From CAYTQK01 sp964439745 (lineage in GTDB: Bacteria; Desulfobacterota; Desulfobacteria; Desulfobacterales; Desulfosudaceae): a stretch of 10,790 nt of DNA. Where the stretch lies: assembly GCA_964439745.1 (NCBI GenBank), contig CAYTQK010000097.1, forward strand, positions 1-10,790, written 5' to 3'. Below the pieces are notes generated by a model. It was not told where the DNA came from and made no database searches. It saw only the letters and a program-made list of their open reading frames with translations. Shown one piece after another: positions 1 to 7,595 of this stretch; position 1 is the stretch's first letter, and every line of letters begins with the position of its first letter. The translations under genes were made by a program, and so were the position numbers.

Positions 1-1
1 G

Positions 2-61
2 TACCTGGACAATACCGACGCCGCCGAGGTTGTCATTCAGCCGGAAAAAGATGGCGAATAA
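2..61 (+). CDS. 3' end of an unidentified protein-coding gene (partial)
   Basis: Nineteen codons in frame from base 2 read YLDNTDAAEVVIQPEKDGE and end in TAA at 59-61. The other two plus frames in this stretch run on without a stop and give arginine-rich, unlikely peptides. The acidic, hydrophilic tail fits a real C-terminus. The fragment is too short to assign a family. It lies on the same strand as the trans-sulfuration gene about 200 bases downstream. No clear intrinsic terminator lies between them; the only pairing I see is a weak 5-bp ACGGT/ACCGT stem just after the stop codon. Confidence 0.4.
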   Translation, partial: YLDNTDAAEVVIQPEKDGE

Positions 62-140
62 ACGGTCGTCAAACGCCCTGGGAAACCGTAAGCCGGATAT
101 TTTATTGCGTATTCGGCTCCGCCGGCGGGGTAAAAAAACC

Positions 141-170
141 TTGTCGGAGGGATGCCGGGTCGGTTATAAC
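141..170 (+). promoter_or_regulatory. Candidate sigma70-type promoter for the trans-sulfuration gene
   Basis: TTGTCG (141-146) and TATAAC (165-170) are separated by 18 bases, matching the -35 and -10 consensus at 4 of 6 and 5 of 6 positions. The -10 lies inside a perfect 8-bp palindrome, GTTATAAC (163-170). Transcription would start near 177 and give a leader of about 85 bases. I recognise no riboswitch in that leader. The call rests on pattern match only. Confidence 0.35.
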
Positions 171-265
171 GACAATAGGTGCGATTTGTAGAAATATCCC
201 GCTATCAGGCGAAAAGTTATCATTGCAGAATGCCCGGCTACAGCGAAACAGAGGAGAACATGCCC

Positions 266-1468
266 ATGGCAAAAGAGAGGAAGCAGGGGTTGTCAACCCG
301 CTCGGTTCATGCCGGCGAGGTTCGCTATAACGAGTACGGCGCCGTAACCACCCCGATCGTTCAGACCTCCACTTTTATTTTCAAGAATGTAGAGGAAATC
401 AAGCAGCTGGCCGATGGTTCCATCGGGCGATTCGAATACGGCCGGTACGGCCATCCCACGGAACTGGCCGCGGAAAAAAAGCTGGCCGACCTGGAGGAGG
501 CCGAGGATGCCATTTTGTTTTCTTCCGGTATGAGCGCCATTACCACCACCCTGTTCGCCCTGCTCAAGTCCGGAGATCACATCATTATCACCGACGATGC
601 CTATAAACGCACGCTGGAGTTCTGTCAGACCCGTCTGGGCCAGTTTGACATCGACTGTACGGTGGTCAAAATGTGCGATTATGAAGCCATGGCAAAGGCC
701 ATCCAGCCCAATACCCGGGTTTTTTTTTCCGAATCTCCGACCAATCCCTATTTGAATATCATGGACCTGGAGCGATTGACATCGATCTTCAAACCCCGGG
801 GGATTCTGATCATTTCCGACAGCACCTTTGCCACGCCTTACAATCAGCGCCCCTTGGATTTCGGGGTGGATCTGGTTATTCACAGTGCCACCAAGTACCT
901 GGGCGGTCACAATGATCTCTTGAGCGGGGTGGTGATGGGCAGAAAAAAGCTGACCGACTCCATTCGTGAATTTCTGAAAATCACCGGCGGGGTAATTGAT
1001 CCCAACTCCTCCTATCTCCTTATCCGGGGATTGAAAACCTTCGAGATCCGCATGCAGCGCCTGAATGAAAACGGTCAGACCATTGCCGAACACCTGGAAA
1101 AGCATCCCGGCGTCAAGCGGGTCTATTATCCCGGCCTGCCCAGCCATCAGCACCACGATGTGGCCGTACGCCAGATGAAGGGCTTCGGCGCGGTGGTCAC
1201 CTTTGAGGTGGTCGATGATACGGACTATGTCCTGGATTTTTTGAGCCGCCTGACCATTGCCAGCATCGGTCCCAGCCTGGGCGGGGTGGAATCCCTGATC
1301 ACCCATCCGGCCACGGTGAGTTATTACGACAAGACCAAGGCCGAGCGCGAGGCCCTGGGCATCAAGGACGGGCTGATCCGCTTTGCGGTAGGTATTGAAA
1401 ACGCCCAGGACATTATCGACGATCTGGATCAGGCCCTGGCCGCGGCCGACAAGGCCCGCTCTTCCTGA
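266..1468 (+). CDS. PLP-dependent trans-sulfuration enzyme, cystathionine gamma-synthase-like
   Basis: This is a 400-residue member of the Cys/Met-metabolism PLP enzyme family (cystathionine gamma-synthase, cystathionine gamma-lyase, methionine gamma-lyase, O-acylhomoserine sulfhydrylase), which are cytosolic and usually tetrameric. Visible active-site features are YGRYGHPT at residues 58-65 (Tyr and Arg of the phosphate-binding segment), Tyr113 in DDAYKRT (PLP-stacking position), SESPTNP at 155-161, Asp185 in SDSTFATP (pyridine nitrogen), SATKYLGGHND with Schiff-base Lys210, and Arg372 in LIRFAVGIE (substrate carboxylate). The FEYGRYG and SESPTNP wording resembles plant cystathionine gamma-synthase, so that reaction (activated homoserine plus cysteine to cystathionine) is my first choice. 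Sequence alone does not exclude a lyase or sulfhydrylase. AGGAG at 252-256 is 9 bases before ATG 266 and only 3 before the in-frame ATG 260, so I start at 266; an upstream extension to 179 looks untranslated. The gene is intact and full length. It converges on the transporter operon with 24 bases between the stop codons. Confidence 0.88.
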   Translation: MAKERKQGLSTRSVHAGEVRYNEYGAVTTPIVQTSTFIFKNVEEIKQLADGSIGRFEYGRYGHPTELAAEKKLADLEEAEDAILFSSGMSAITTTLFALLKSGDHIIITDDAYKRTLEFCQTRLGQFDIDCTVVKMCDYEAMAKAIQPNTRVFFSESPTNPYLNIMDLERLTSIFKPRGILIISDSTFATPYNQRPLDFGVDLVIHSATKYLGGHNDLLSGVVMGRKKLTDSIREFLKITGGVIDPNSSYLLIRGLKTFEIRMQRLNENGQTIAEHLEKHPGVKRVYYPGLPSHQHHDVAVRQMKGFGAVVTFEVVDDTDYVLDFLSRLTIASIGPSLGGVESLITHPATVSYYDKTKAEREALGIKDGLIRFAVGIENAQDIIDDLDQALAAADKARSS

Positions 1469-1492
1469 TGGCGCCGGATCCGGGGTCGGGGG

Positions 1493-2488
1493 TCAGGCCA
1501 GTTCTTTCGCCCGGTGACAGGCCACCAGGTGTTCTTTGCCCGCGAAAGAGGCGATGGGGGATAAAGACGGTTCCTGTGACCGGCAGCGCTTGATCGCATA
1601 CGGGCAGCGGGTGTGAAAGCGGCAGCCCGGGGGCGGATTAGAGGGAGAGGGGACATCGCCGGGGAGAGGCGTATCCTTTTTGGCGGCAGCCGGATCCGGC
1701 ACCGGGATGGCCGCGATCAGGGCCCGGGTGTAGGGATGGCGAGGGGCCTGGTAGATCGTGTCGGCATCCGTTATTTCCACGATTTTTCCCAGGTACATGA
1801 CTGCCACCATATCGGAGATGTGCCGCACCACGGCCAGGTCATGGGCGATGAACAGGTAGGCAAACCCCATTTCCTCCTGGAGTTCCAGCAGCAGGTTGAG
1901 GATCTGGGACTGGATGGAAACATCCAGAGCCGAGACCGGTTCATCGCAGATGATCAGGCGGGGTGACAGGGCGATAGCCCGGGCGATGCCCAGGCGCTGC
2001 CGCTGACCGCCGCTGAATTCATGGGGAAAACGGTCGGCCGCGCTGGCCGGCAGTCCGACCCGTTCCAGCAGGCTCCTGATATCCTTTTTCCGCTGCAGCC
2101 GGTCACCCAGGCGGTGAATCCGGAAGGGCTCTTCCAGGATGTATTCCACGGTATGGCGCGGATTCAGGGACTCAAAGGGATCCTGAAAAATGACCTGAAT
2201 GTCTTTGCGGATGCGGCGCAGTCCGGCCCGGTTGAGAAGGGCCATGTCCTGCCCGTTGAACGCGATCCGACCGGCGGTGGGCGTATGCAGCCGCAGGATG
2301 CAGCGGCCCACCGTGGTTTTGCCGCAGCCGGATTCCCCCACCAGTCCCAGGGTGCAGCCGACCGGGATGGTAAAGGAGACGTTGTCCACGGCGTACACCC
2401 AGCCCACCCGGCGCAGGAATACGCCGCCGTGAATGGGGAAATATTTCTTCAGGCCGGTCACCTTCAGCAGCGGCGCTCCTTCGGTCAT
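1493..2488 (-). CDS. oppF: Peptide ABC transporter ATP-binding protein, OppF/DppF type
   Basis: This 331-residue cytoplasmic ATPase is one of two that power the peptide importer encoded upstream. Visible motifs are Walker A GESGCGKTT (51-59), Q-loop Gln102, signature SGGQRQR (159-165), Walker B LIICDEP (178-184) and H-loop His216, so the catalytic set is complete. The C-terminal oligopeptide/dipeptide transporter extension holds Cys289, Cys295, Cys302 and Cys324 in the C-x5-C-x6-C-xn-C pattern that carries a [4Fe-4S] cluster in characterised DppD proteins. The start ATG overlaps the stop of the preceding ATPase gene (ATGA). A good AGGAGG lies 4 bases upstream, inside that gene. It is the last gene of the operon, with no obvious intrinsic terminator after it. 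The true substrate is unknown. In enteric Yej systems this domain is fused to its partner as YejF; here it is a separate protein. Confidence 0.92.
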   Translation of the reverse strand: MTEGAPLLKVTGLKKYFPIHGGVFLRRVGWVYAVDNVSFTIPVGCTLGLVGESGCGKTTVGRCILRLHTPTAGRIAFNGQDMALLNRAGLRRIRKDIQVIFQDPFESLNPRHTVEYILEEPFRIHRLGDRLQRKKDIRSLLERVGLPASAADRFPHEFSGGQRQRLGIARAIALSPRLIICDEPVSALDVSIQSQILNLLLELQEEMGFAYLFIAHDLAVVRHISDMVAVMYLGKIVEITDADTIYQAPRHPYTRALIAAIPVPDPAAAKKDTPLPGDVPSPSNPPPGCRFHTRCPYAIKRCRSQEPSLSPIASFAGKEHLVACHRAKELA

Positions 2489-3489
2489 GGGACCTCCTCT
2501 TCGCCGGCGAAGTGGCAGGCGGCGGCCTGTTCTTTCCCCACCGTCGTCATGAGCGGGTCAATCTGCCGGCAGACGCCTTCGGCCCGGGGACAGCGGTTCT
2601 GGAAGCGGCAGCCGGTCGGCAGTTCTCCCAGCGCCGGGACCATGCCGGCAATGACCGGCAAGCGGCTCTTGCGCCGGTTTTCCAGCCGCGGGATGGAGGC
2701 CAGCAGCCCCCGGGTATAGGGATGGGCCGGGGACTGGAAAAGACGGTTGACCGGTGCGGTTTCCACGATTTTCCCGGCGTACATGACGCTGACCCGGTCG
2801 CAGGTCTCGGCGATGACGCCCAGGTCGTGGGTAATCAGGATGACGGCCATGCCCAGGTCCTGCTGCATAGCCTTGATCAGGTCAAGGATCTGGGCCTGGA
2901 TGGTAACATCCAGGGCCGTGGTCGGTTCGTCGGCAATGAGCAGATCCGGGCTGGCGGCCAGGGCCATGGCGATCATCACCCGCTGGCGGGTCCCCCCGGA
3001 TATCTGGTGGGGAAACTCCTTCAGCCGCCGCCGGGGATCAGGAATACCGACCTTGCCCAGCATGGCCGCGGCCTTGTCATCGGCGATTTTTCTGCTCCGC
3101 AGTCCTTCATGGATGCGGTAGACTTCCCGCATCTGTTTGCCCACCGTGTGCACGGGGTTGAGGGCCGACATGGGTTCCTGGAAAATCATGGCCAGGCGGC
3201 GGCCGCGGAAACGGCGCATGGCCTCGGCGGAAAGACGGGTCAGGTCGGTGCCGTCGAAGAGAATGCGGCCGCTTTCCAGCCGGCCGGCCGGCCTGGGCAG
3301 CAGCCGCATGAGCGACAGGGCGGTGACGCTTTTGCCGCACCCGGACTCGCCCACCAGCCCCAGCACCTCTCCCCGGTCAACCTCGAAGGATACCCCTTCC
3401 ACCGCCCGCAGACGCCCGGCGTCGCTGGCAAAAGAAGCGGTCAGGGTTTCCACGCGTAAAAGGGGAATCCCGGCCGTCGTCATGGTCAT
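2485..3489 (-). CDS. oppD: Peptide ABC transporter ATP-binding protein, OppD/DppD type
   Basis: A 334-residue ATPase that should pair with the OppF-type product of the next gene as the nucleotide-binding heterodimer. It shows Walker A GESGCGKS (47-54), Q-loop Gln104, signature SGGTRQR (164-170), Walker B LLIADEP (183-189) and His221. The signature has Thr where close relatives usually have Met; the SGG core is intact. The C-terminal region has Cys294, Cys300, Cys307 and Cys325 in the same C-x5-C-x6-C spacing as its partner, consistent with a [4Fe-4S] site. The first ATG shares one base with the stop of the binding-protein gene (TAATG). No strong ribosome binding site precedes it, so translation probably depends on coupling. 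An in-frame ATG two codons later (3481-3483) is an equally possible start. Confidence 0.92.
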   Translation of the reverse strand: MTMTTAGIPLLRVETLTASFASDAGRLRAVEGVSFEVDRGEVLGLVGESGCGKSVTALSLMRLLPRPAGRLESGRILFDGTDLTRLSAEAMRRFRGRRLAMIFQEPMSALNPVHTVGKQMREVYRIHEGLRSRKIADDKAAAMLGKVGIPDPRRRLKEFPHQISGGTRQRVMIAMALAASPDLLIADEPTTALDVTIQAQILDLIKAMQQDLGMAVILITHDLGVIAETCDRVSVMYAGKIVETAPVNRLFQSPAHPYTRGLLASIPRLENRRKSRLPVIAGMVPALGELPTGCRFQNRCPRAEGVCRQIDPLMTTVGKEQAAACHFAGEEEVP

Positions 3490-5375
3490 TATTGCCCGGT
3501 TGTAAAATAGGTTTTGTCGATAATGGTGGTCGGCTCCAGGGCCTTGCCCGCCTCCATGGCCGTCCGCGTCTTGTCGTACCGTTCGGCATCGAACCAGAAA
3601 AGTCCGCCGGTGACGCTGTCAAAGGGTTCGAACAGATCGTTGGTGTGCCGGGTGCCGGGCGGATCGGGCAGGCGCCACCAGCGCCAGTACGCCTGGCGCA
3701 CAAAGGGAACCAGGAAGGTGGGCACGTAGCAGCCGATTTCATGGATCCGCTCCTGAATCTGCCGGGACAATCGGGCCCGCTCGGTTTCGTCGAGGCTGTC
3801 GCGGTAGGCCATGATCAGCTTGTCCATGACCGGATCATCGGTGTTGGTAATGTTGTTGGTCTGGGGATTGTGGGCGTTGACCGAGTGAAAGTGTTCCCAG
3901 TACTGGGGCCGCAGCGAGGTGCTCCAGCTCATCCAGGCCACGTCGTGCTTTTTTTCCAGGATTTGCTTGAAGGCCGCGGAAGGATCCAGTTTCCGCAGAT
4001 TCAGTTCCACCCCGGCCTTGCGGGCTTCTTCCTTGAGTACCACCAGTCGGGGGGTGTGGCCTTCAAAGCCGTAGGTGACGTCCACGGAAAATCGCAGCCC
4101 CTCTTTTGCCCAGATGCCGTCCGGCCCGCGGTGAAAACCAGCCGCCTGCATGTATTCGTCGACCTTGTCCGGGTCGTATCGGCGGGCGGTGATGTCGGGA
4201 TTGGTATACTCGCCGTAGCCGATAAAACCCTGCTCCAGCCGGTAGTAATCGCCCCGCAGTACCTTTTCGATGACCCGCTCGATGTTCATGGCATGGGCAA
4301 AGGCATAGCGGACACGCTGGTCGGCAAAAATCGGTTTGTCCAGGTTGAGCCACATGCCCTGGGCGGAGCGCTGGGTGTCGTTGTAAAAGGAGATCTTGTT
4401 GACGTAACCGTTTTCAATAACCGGGGTGTCGGTCTTGACGTGCCAGAACTGGGGCATGGTAATGGCGAAAACGTCCACCCGGTTTTTCTTGAAATGCTCC
4501 CAGTTCATGTCGAAATCCCGGATGACGGAGTAGACCACCTTGTCCACGTTGAACCGGTTTTTGAAAAACCGCAGGTCCGCGGCCCACCAGTCGTTCTTGC
4601 GGGTAAATTCCACGTACTTGCCTTTTTCAAAGTCGCTGATGTAATAGGGGCCGGTGTTGGGGGGGATCTTCCAGTTGAATTCCCGCACGAAGTTTTCATC
4701 CAGGGGACCGTAAAAATGGCTGGGGATCGGCCGCAGGGAGAGCCGTAGGTGAAGGTCGGGCTGGGCCTTGGTGGAAACCACTGCCAGGGTATGGTCGTCA
4801 TAAACGATAACCCGGTCGATTTCGTTGGTATAGTAGTCGTTGTACCAGGGTGCGATGATGTGCGGTGAACGCATGAATTCCAGGGTATAGGCGAAATCAT
4901 GGGCGGTCACCGGCCGTCCGTCCGACCAGCGGGCGGCCGGGTTGAGCCGGAAGTACATGGTTTTCTTGTCGTCCCCGAAGGCCCAGTGAGTGGCGATTTC
5001 AGGGATGATGTTTTCCGTGTTGGGGTGGACCGAAATCAGCCCCAGCTGGTTACCAAGGATGGCGCTGCGGAAGCTGCTGTTGGAATCCGGACCGACCACC
5101 CGAAAGGTCAGGGGAAAGCTATTCAGGGCCAGGTCAAGTTTCCCCCCGGTTTCGGCCTCGGCCGAGGCGAAGACCGGGTCGGTGTCGTTGGTCAGCCATT
5201 CGAGATCAGCCGGCGGCCCCTCCGTCGCCACCGGCGCCCGGTAGGGCGCGGAGGTGCCGGTAGTCTGCTCCGGTTCGGCGGTGGTTTTGTCCCGGTCTGT
5301 TTCCGAAGAGCAGCCAACGGCCATCAAACCGAAGATGGCAATCACTGCGATAAGCGCCAGTCCTGTTTTTTTCAT
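3489..5375 (-). CDS. yejA: Extracellular solute-binding lipoprotein, family 5 (YejA/OppA type)
   Basis: The 628-residue product captures the ligand, presumably peptide or peptide-like, and delivers it to the permeases encoded just upstream. The N-terminus is MKK followed by a hydrophobic stretch and a lipobox ending AVGC, with Cys22 as the predicted lipidated residue. A Thr/Glu/Pro-rich linker of about 40 residues follows, then the family 5 fold. WSDGRPVTAHDF near residue 150 and the ARRYDPDKVDEYMQAAGF segment near 400 are typical of the family. Length is close to YejA (about 600 residues) and longer than DppA or OppA. I chose ATG 5375 over the in-frame ATG at 5390 because AAGGAG (5387-5382) sits 6 bases before it and it gives a compact signal peptide. 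The 5390 start has no Shine-Dalgarno. It lies 11 bases after the yejE stop. Ligand specificity cannot be read from the sequence. Confidence 0.9.
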   Translation of the reverse strand: MKKTGLALIAVIAIFGLMAVGCSSETDRDKTTAEPEQTTGTSAPYRAPVATEGPPADLEWLTNDTDPVFASAEAETGGKLDLALNSFPLTFRVVGPDSNSSFRSAILGNQLGLISVHPNTENIIPEIATHWAFGDDKKTMYFRLNPAARWSDGRPVTAHDFAYTLEFMRSPHIIAPWYNDYYTNEIDRVIVYDDHTLAVVSTKAQPDLHLRLSLRPIPSHFYGPLDENFVREFNWKIPPNTGPYYISDFEKGKYVEFTRKNDWWAADLRFFKNRFNVDKVVYSVIRDFDMNWEHFKKNRVDVFAITMPQFWHVKTDTPVIENGYVNKISFYNDTQRSAQGMWLNLDKPIFADQRVRYAFAHAMNIERVIEKVLRGDYYRLEQGFIGYGEYTNPDITARRYDPDKVDEYMQAAGFHRGPDGIWAKEGLRFSVDVTYGFEGHTPRLVVLKEEARKAGVELNLRKLDPSAAFKQILEKKHDVAWMSWSTSLRPQYWEHFHSVNAHNPQTNNITNTDDPVMDKLIMAYRDSLDETERARLSRQIQERIHEIGCYVPTFLVPFVRQAYWRWWRLPDPPGTRHTNDLFEPFDSVTGGLFWFDAERYDKTRTAMEAGKALEPTTIIDKTYFTTGQ

Positions 5376-5386
5376 ATTTTTCTCCT

Positions 5387-6433
5387 TCATTCATAAACCG
5401 TATGCATTTTGGGGTCAAACGCTTCCCGCACCGCTTCCCCGGTAAAGGTCACCATGGTCAGGGTGGCCACCATGGCCCCCACCACCGACCAGACGATCCA
5501 CCAGGCGTCCATGTTGGCCCAGCCCTGGTGGAGCAGCTCGCCCCAGCTGGGGGTGGGCGGCGCCAGCCCGAATCCCAGGTAGTCCAGGGAGGTCAGGGCG
5601 ATAATCCCTTCGGCCACGGAAAAAGGGGCAAAGGTGACGATAATGGAAATGGTGTTGGGAATAATATGGGAAAAGATGATTCTTGTGTCTGATGCGCCCA
5701 GAGCCTTGGCCGCCAGGGCGTATTCCCGGGCCTTCTCCTTGTAAGTCATGGTGCGCATGATCCAGGTCAGGGAAATCCAGCCGAAAAAAGCCATGATGAT
5801 CAGCAGCAGGGCAAAGCTGGGCACGACAATGGAGGAGACGATAATAATAATGTACAGAAAGGGAACATTGCTCCAGATCTCGATGACGCGCTGGAAGAAA
5901 AGGTCGAATTTTCCGCCCCAGTAGCCCATGGCACTGCCGATGGCGGCACCGATGGTGTAGTTGACGGCCAGCAGGGCCAGGGAAAAAAAGACGGCGATAC
6001 GGAAACCGTAAACGATTCGGGCCAGGACATCCCGGCCGGAGGTGTCCGTTCCCAGGTAGTGCTGGCGGTCGAAAGAGGGCGGCGAAGGGGGATACTGGCC
6101 GGGGACGAAATCGTTTTCATAGGGATTGTACGGCACCGGCGGCATCAGCACCCAGTTGCCGTTGCCTTCCTCGCGGAAATGGCGGGCCAGCTGGCGGTAG
6201 TCGGTCTCATAGGAGTAATTCAAGCCGAACACGGAACCGGGAATCATGTCCCCGTAGGTAGGGAAATAGTAGTCGCCATTGTAGTGAACCAGTATGGCCC
6301 GGTTGTTGATCAGCAGTTCGGCAGCCAGGCAGATCAGAATACAAAGGGCAAACAGGACCAGGGAGACGACGCCCCGCCGGATGGAGACAAAGCGCTGCAG
6401 CTTTTTGGCTGTGAGGGGGCTGATCCCGATCAT
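5387..6433 (-). CDS. yejE: Peptide ABC transporter permease, YejE/OppC type
   Basis: A 348-residue inner-membrane permease. One transmembrane helix near residues 23-42 is followed by a long periplasmic segment (about 45-125) containing HYNGDYYFPTY and PPSPPSF. Close equivalents of these occur in E. coli YejE and distinguish it from ordinary OppC or DppC. LGTDTSGRDVLARIVYG (128-144) introduces the membrane domain of five or so further helices. The EAA coupling loop, EYALAAKALGASD...HIIPN at about 237-260, contacts the ATPases. The C-terminal GEAVREAFDPK is also YejE-like. The gene overlaps the yejB stop by 4 bases (ATGA), with GAGG about 5 bases upstream as ribosome binding site. Confidence 0.92.
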   Translation of the reverse strand: MIGISPLTAKKLQRFVSIRRGVVSLVLFALCILICLAAELLINNRAILVHYNGDYYFPTYGDMIPGSVFGLNYSYETDYRQLARHFREEGNGNWVLMPPVPYNPYENDFVPGQYPPSPPSFDRQHYLGTDTSGRDVLARIVYGFRIAVFFSLALLAVNYTIGAAIGSAMGYWGGKFDLFFQRVIEIWSNVPFLYIIIIVSSIVVPSFALLLIIMAFFGWISLTWIMRTMTYKEKAREYALAAKALGASDTRIIFSHIIPNTISIIVTFAPFSVAEGIIALTSLDYLGFGLAPPTPSWGELLHQGWANMDAWWIVWSVVGAMVATLTMVTFTGEAVREAFDPKMHTVYE

Positions 6434-7449
6434 TTGAACCTCACCCGCGGATCCACGATGGCCACGCAGATGTCCGAAAGAATGTTGCCGATCATGAACA
6501 ATAGCGAAGAGATCACCAGGATCCCCATGACCACCGGATAATCCCTGTCCACCACCGATTCATAGCCCAGCAGTCCCATACCGTTGATGTTGAAAATTTT
6601 TTCGATCAAAAAAGAACCGGTCAGGATGATGGAAATGTTGTTGCCGAAATGGGTGGCAATGGGAATGAGACTGTTGCGCAGGGCGTGACCGAAAACCGCT
6701 TTTTTAAAGGAAAGTCCCTTGGCCATGGCCGTCCGCACGTAATCGGCGGAAAGGTTGTCCATGAGGGTGTTTTTCATCAGAAAGGTCATGACGGTAAAGG
6801 AACTGGTCACATAGGCGATCAGCGGCAGCACGGTATGCCGGGCAATGTCGGCGATTTTGCCGGTCCAGGAGAGGCTTGTAAACTGATCGCCGGTCAGCCC
6901 GCCCAGGGGAAACACTTCCCAATGTGAGGCCAGCAGGACCAGCAGCAGGATGCCCAGAACCCAGCCGGGAATGGCGTAACCGATAAAGACGATGATCGAG
7001 GACATATTGTCAAAGGCGCTTTTGTGCCGGATGGCCTTGGCCGCGCCCAGAGGGATGCAGACGCCGTAAATAACGATCAGGGAAAGCAGCCCGAAATAAA
7101 GGGAAATGGGAATCCGCTGTCTGATCATGGACCAGACATCGTCATAATAGCGGGTGGAGGTGCCGAGATCGCCGGTGAGAACCTTCCCCAGCCAGAGGAA
7201 ATAACTGGTCAGCAAGGGCTTGTCAAAACCGTAGTATTTACGCAGGGTTTCGATCTGGTCCCGGGATAGCGGCTGGGTCCGGCCCTGCCGGGAATCCGCC
7301 CCGTCCATGCTCTGCATGAGATGGGCCTGGGCGATCATGCGTTCTACCGGACCGCCCGGGACAAACCGGGTGATGCTGAACACCATTACGGTGACCCCGA
7401 TAAAGGTGGGCATAACCAGCAGCAAACGTCGTATGAAATATGCCTTCAT
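6430..7449 (-). CDS. yejB: Peptide ABC transporter permease, YejB/OppB type
   Basis: A 339-residue permease and the first gene of the operon. The N-terminal FIRRLLLVMPTFIGVTVM is the standard first helix of the OppB/DppB/YejB family, followed by FVPGGPVERMI and YYGFDKPLL. The insertion near residues 40-60 and the segment LLGYESVVDRDYPVVMG (293-309) match YejB (YEATVSRDYPVMFG in E. coli) better than OppB. The EAA loop is DYVRTAMAKGLSFKKAVFGHALRNS at about 236-260. With the yejE product it forms the transmembrane pore. The ribosome binding site before ATG 7449 is weak (GGGA 7 bases upstream), and a 12-codon reading frame ends 4 bases before the start. In E. coli the order is yejA-B-E-F; here the binding-protein gene follows the permeases. 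Confidence 0.92.
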   Translation of the reverse strand: MKAYFIRRLLLVMPTFIGVTVMVFSITRFVPGGPVERMIAQAHLMQSMDGADSRQGRTQPLSRDQIETLRKYYGFDKPLLTSYFLWLGKVLTGDLGTSTRYYDDVWSMIRQRIPISLYFGLLSLIVIYGVCIPLGAAKAIRHKSAFDNMSSIIVFIGYAIPGWVLGILLLVLLASHWEVFPLGGLTGDQFTSLSWTGKIADIARHTVLPLIAYVTSSFTVMTFLMKNTLMDNLSADYVRTAMAKGLSFKKAVFGHALRNSLIPIATHFGNNISIILTGSFLIEKIFNINGMGLLGYESVVDRDYPVVMGILVISSLLFMIGNILSDICVAIVDPRVRFK

Positions 7450-7549
7450 GGATTCATCCCGTCAACGCCGGTGACGTGTCATCCCCGCCCATGACCGCGC
7501 CGGCAGGCTGATTCGCTTTTCCTCCGGCCGACTGGATTTGCCGGCCAGG

Positions 7550-7574
7550 GGTATGATATCCTGTACATGATACC
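7550..7574. promoter_or_regulatory. Imperfect dyad, possible operator in the divergent control region
   Basis: GGTATGAT (7550-7557) and ATGATACC (7567-7574) are inverted repeats with one mismatched pair, around a 9-base centre; a TGTACA palindrome (7562-7567) overlaps the centre and the first base of the right arm. The right arm overlaps the candidate -10 of the yej promoter and the left arm covers the region around its start point. This is the usual position of a repressor site. No regulator gene is visible nearby and I do not recognise the motif. Confidence 0.3.
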
Positions 7575-7595
7575 ACTTGTAATAAGCGTTTCCAA
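7567..7595 (-). promoter_or_regulatory. Candidate promoter of the yej-opp transporter operon
   Basis: Reading leftwards, TTGGAA (7595-7590) and TATCAT (7572-7567) are separated by 17 bases, matching consensus at 4 of 6 and 5 of 6 positions. Transcription would begin near 7560 and leave a GC-rich leader of about 110 bases before yejB. The elements interleave with the candidate plus-strand promoter. Confidence 0.4.

Noticed and set aside
117..137. CCGCCGGCGG palindrome plus A-run as a terminator
   Set aside because: For the plus strand the stem is followed by A, not T. For the minus strand the T-run precedes the stem. Neither direction gives a terminator.
179..265. N-terminal extension of the trans-sulfuration enzyme
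   Set aside because: The extra 29 residues look non-coding, overlap the predicted transcription start, and a strong Shine-Dalgarno lies just before 266.
293..1306. 337-codon open frame antisense to the trans-sulfuration gene
   Set aside because: It mirrors a clear conserved enzyme gene, has Gly/Gln/His-rich low-quality protein content, no ribosome site and no recognisable domain. It is a shadow frame.
1474..1483. CCGGATCCGG palindrome between convergent genes as a shared terminator
   Set aside because: The stem would have no loop of its own and neither side has a T-run.
2021..3459. Plus-strand frames of 232 and 315 codons opposite the ATPase genes
   Set aside because: They mirror Walker and signature motif coding of OppF and OppD and have no ribosome site or domain of their own.
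3492..4748. 418-codon plus-strand frame opposite the binding-protein gene
   Set aside because: Long open shadows are expected in GC-rich genes. The translation resembles no family and the opposite strand encodes a full solute-binding protein.
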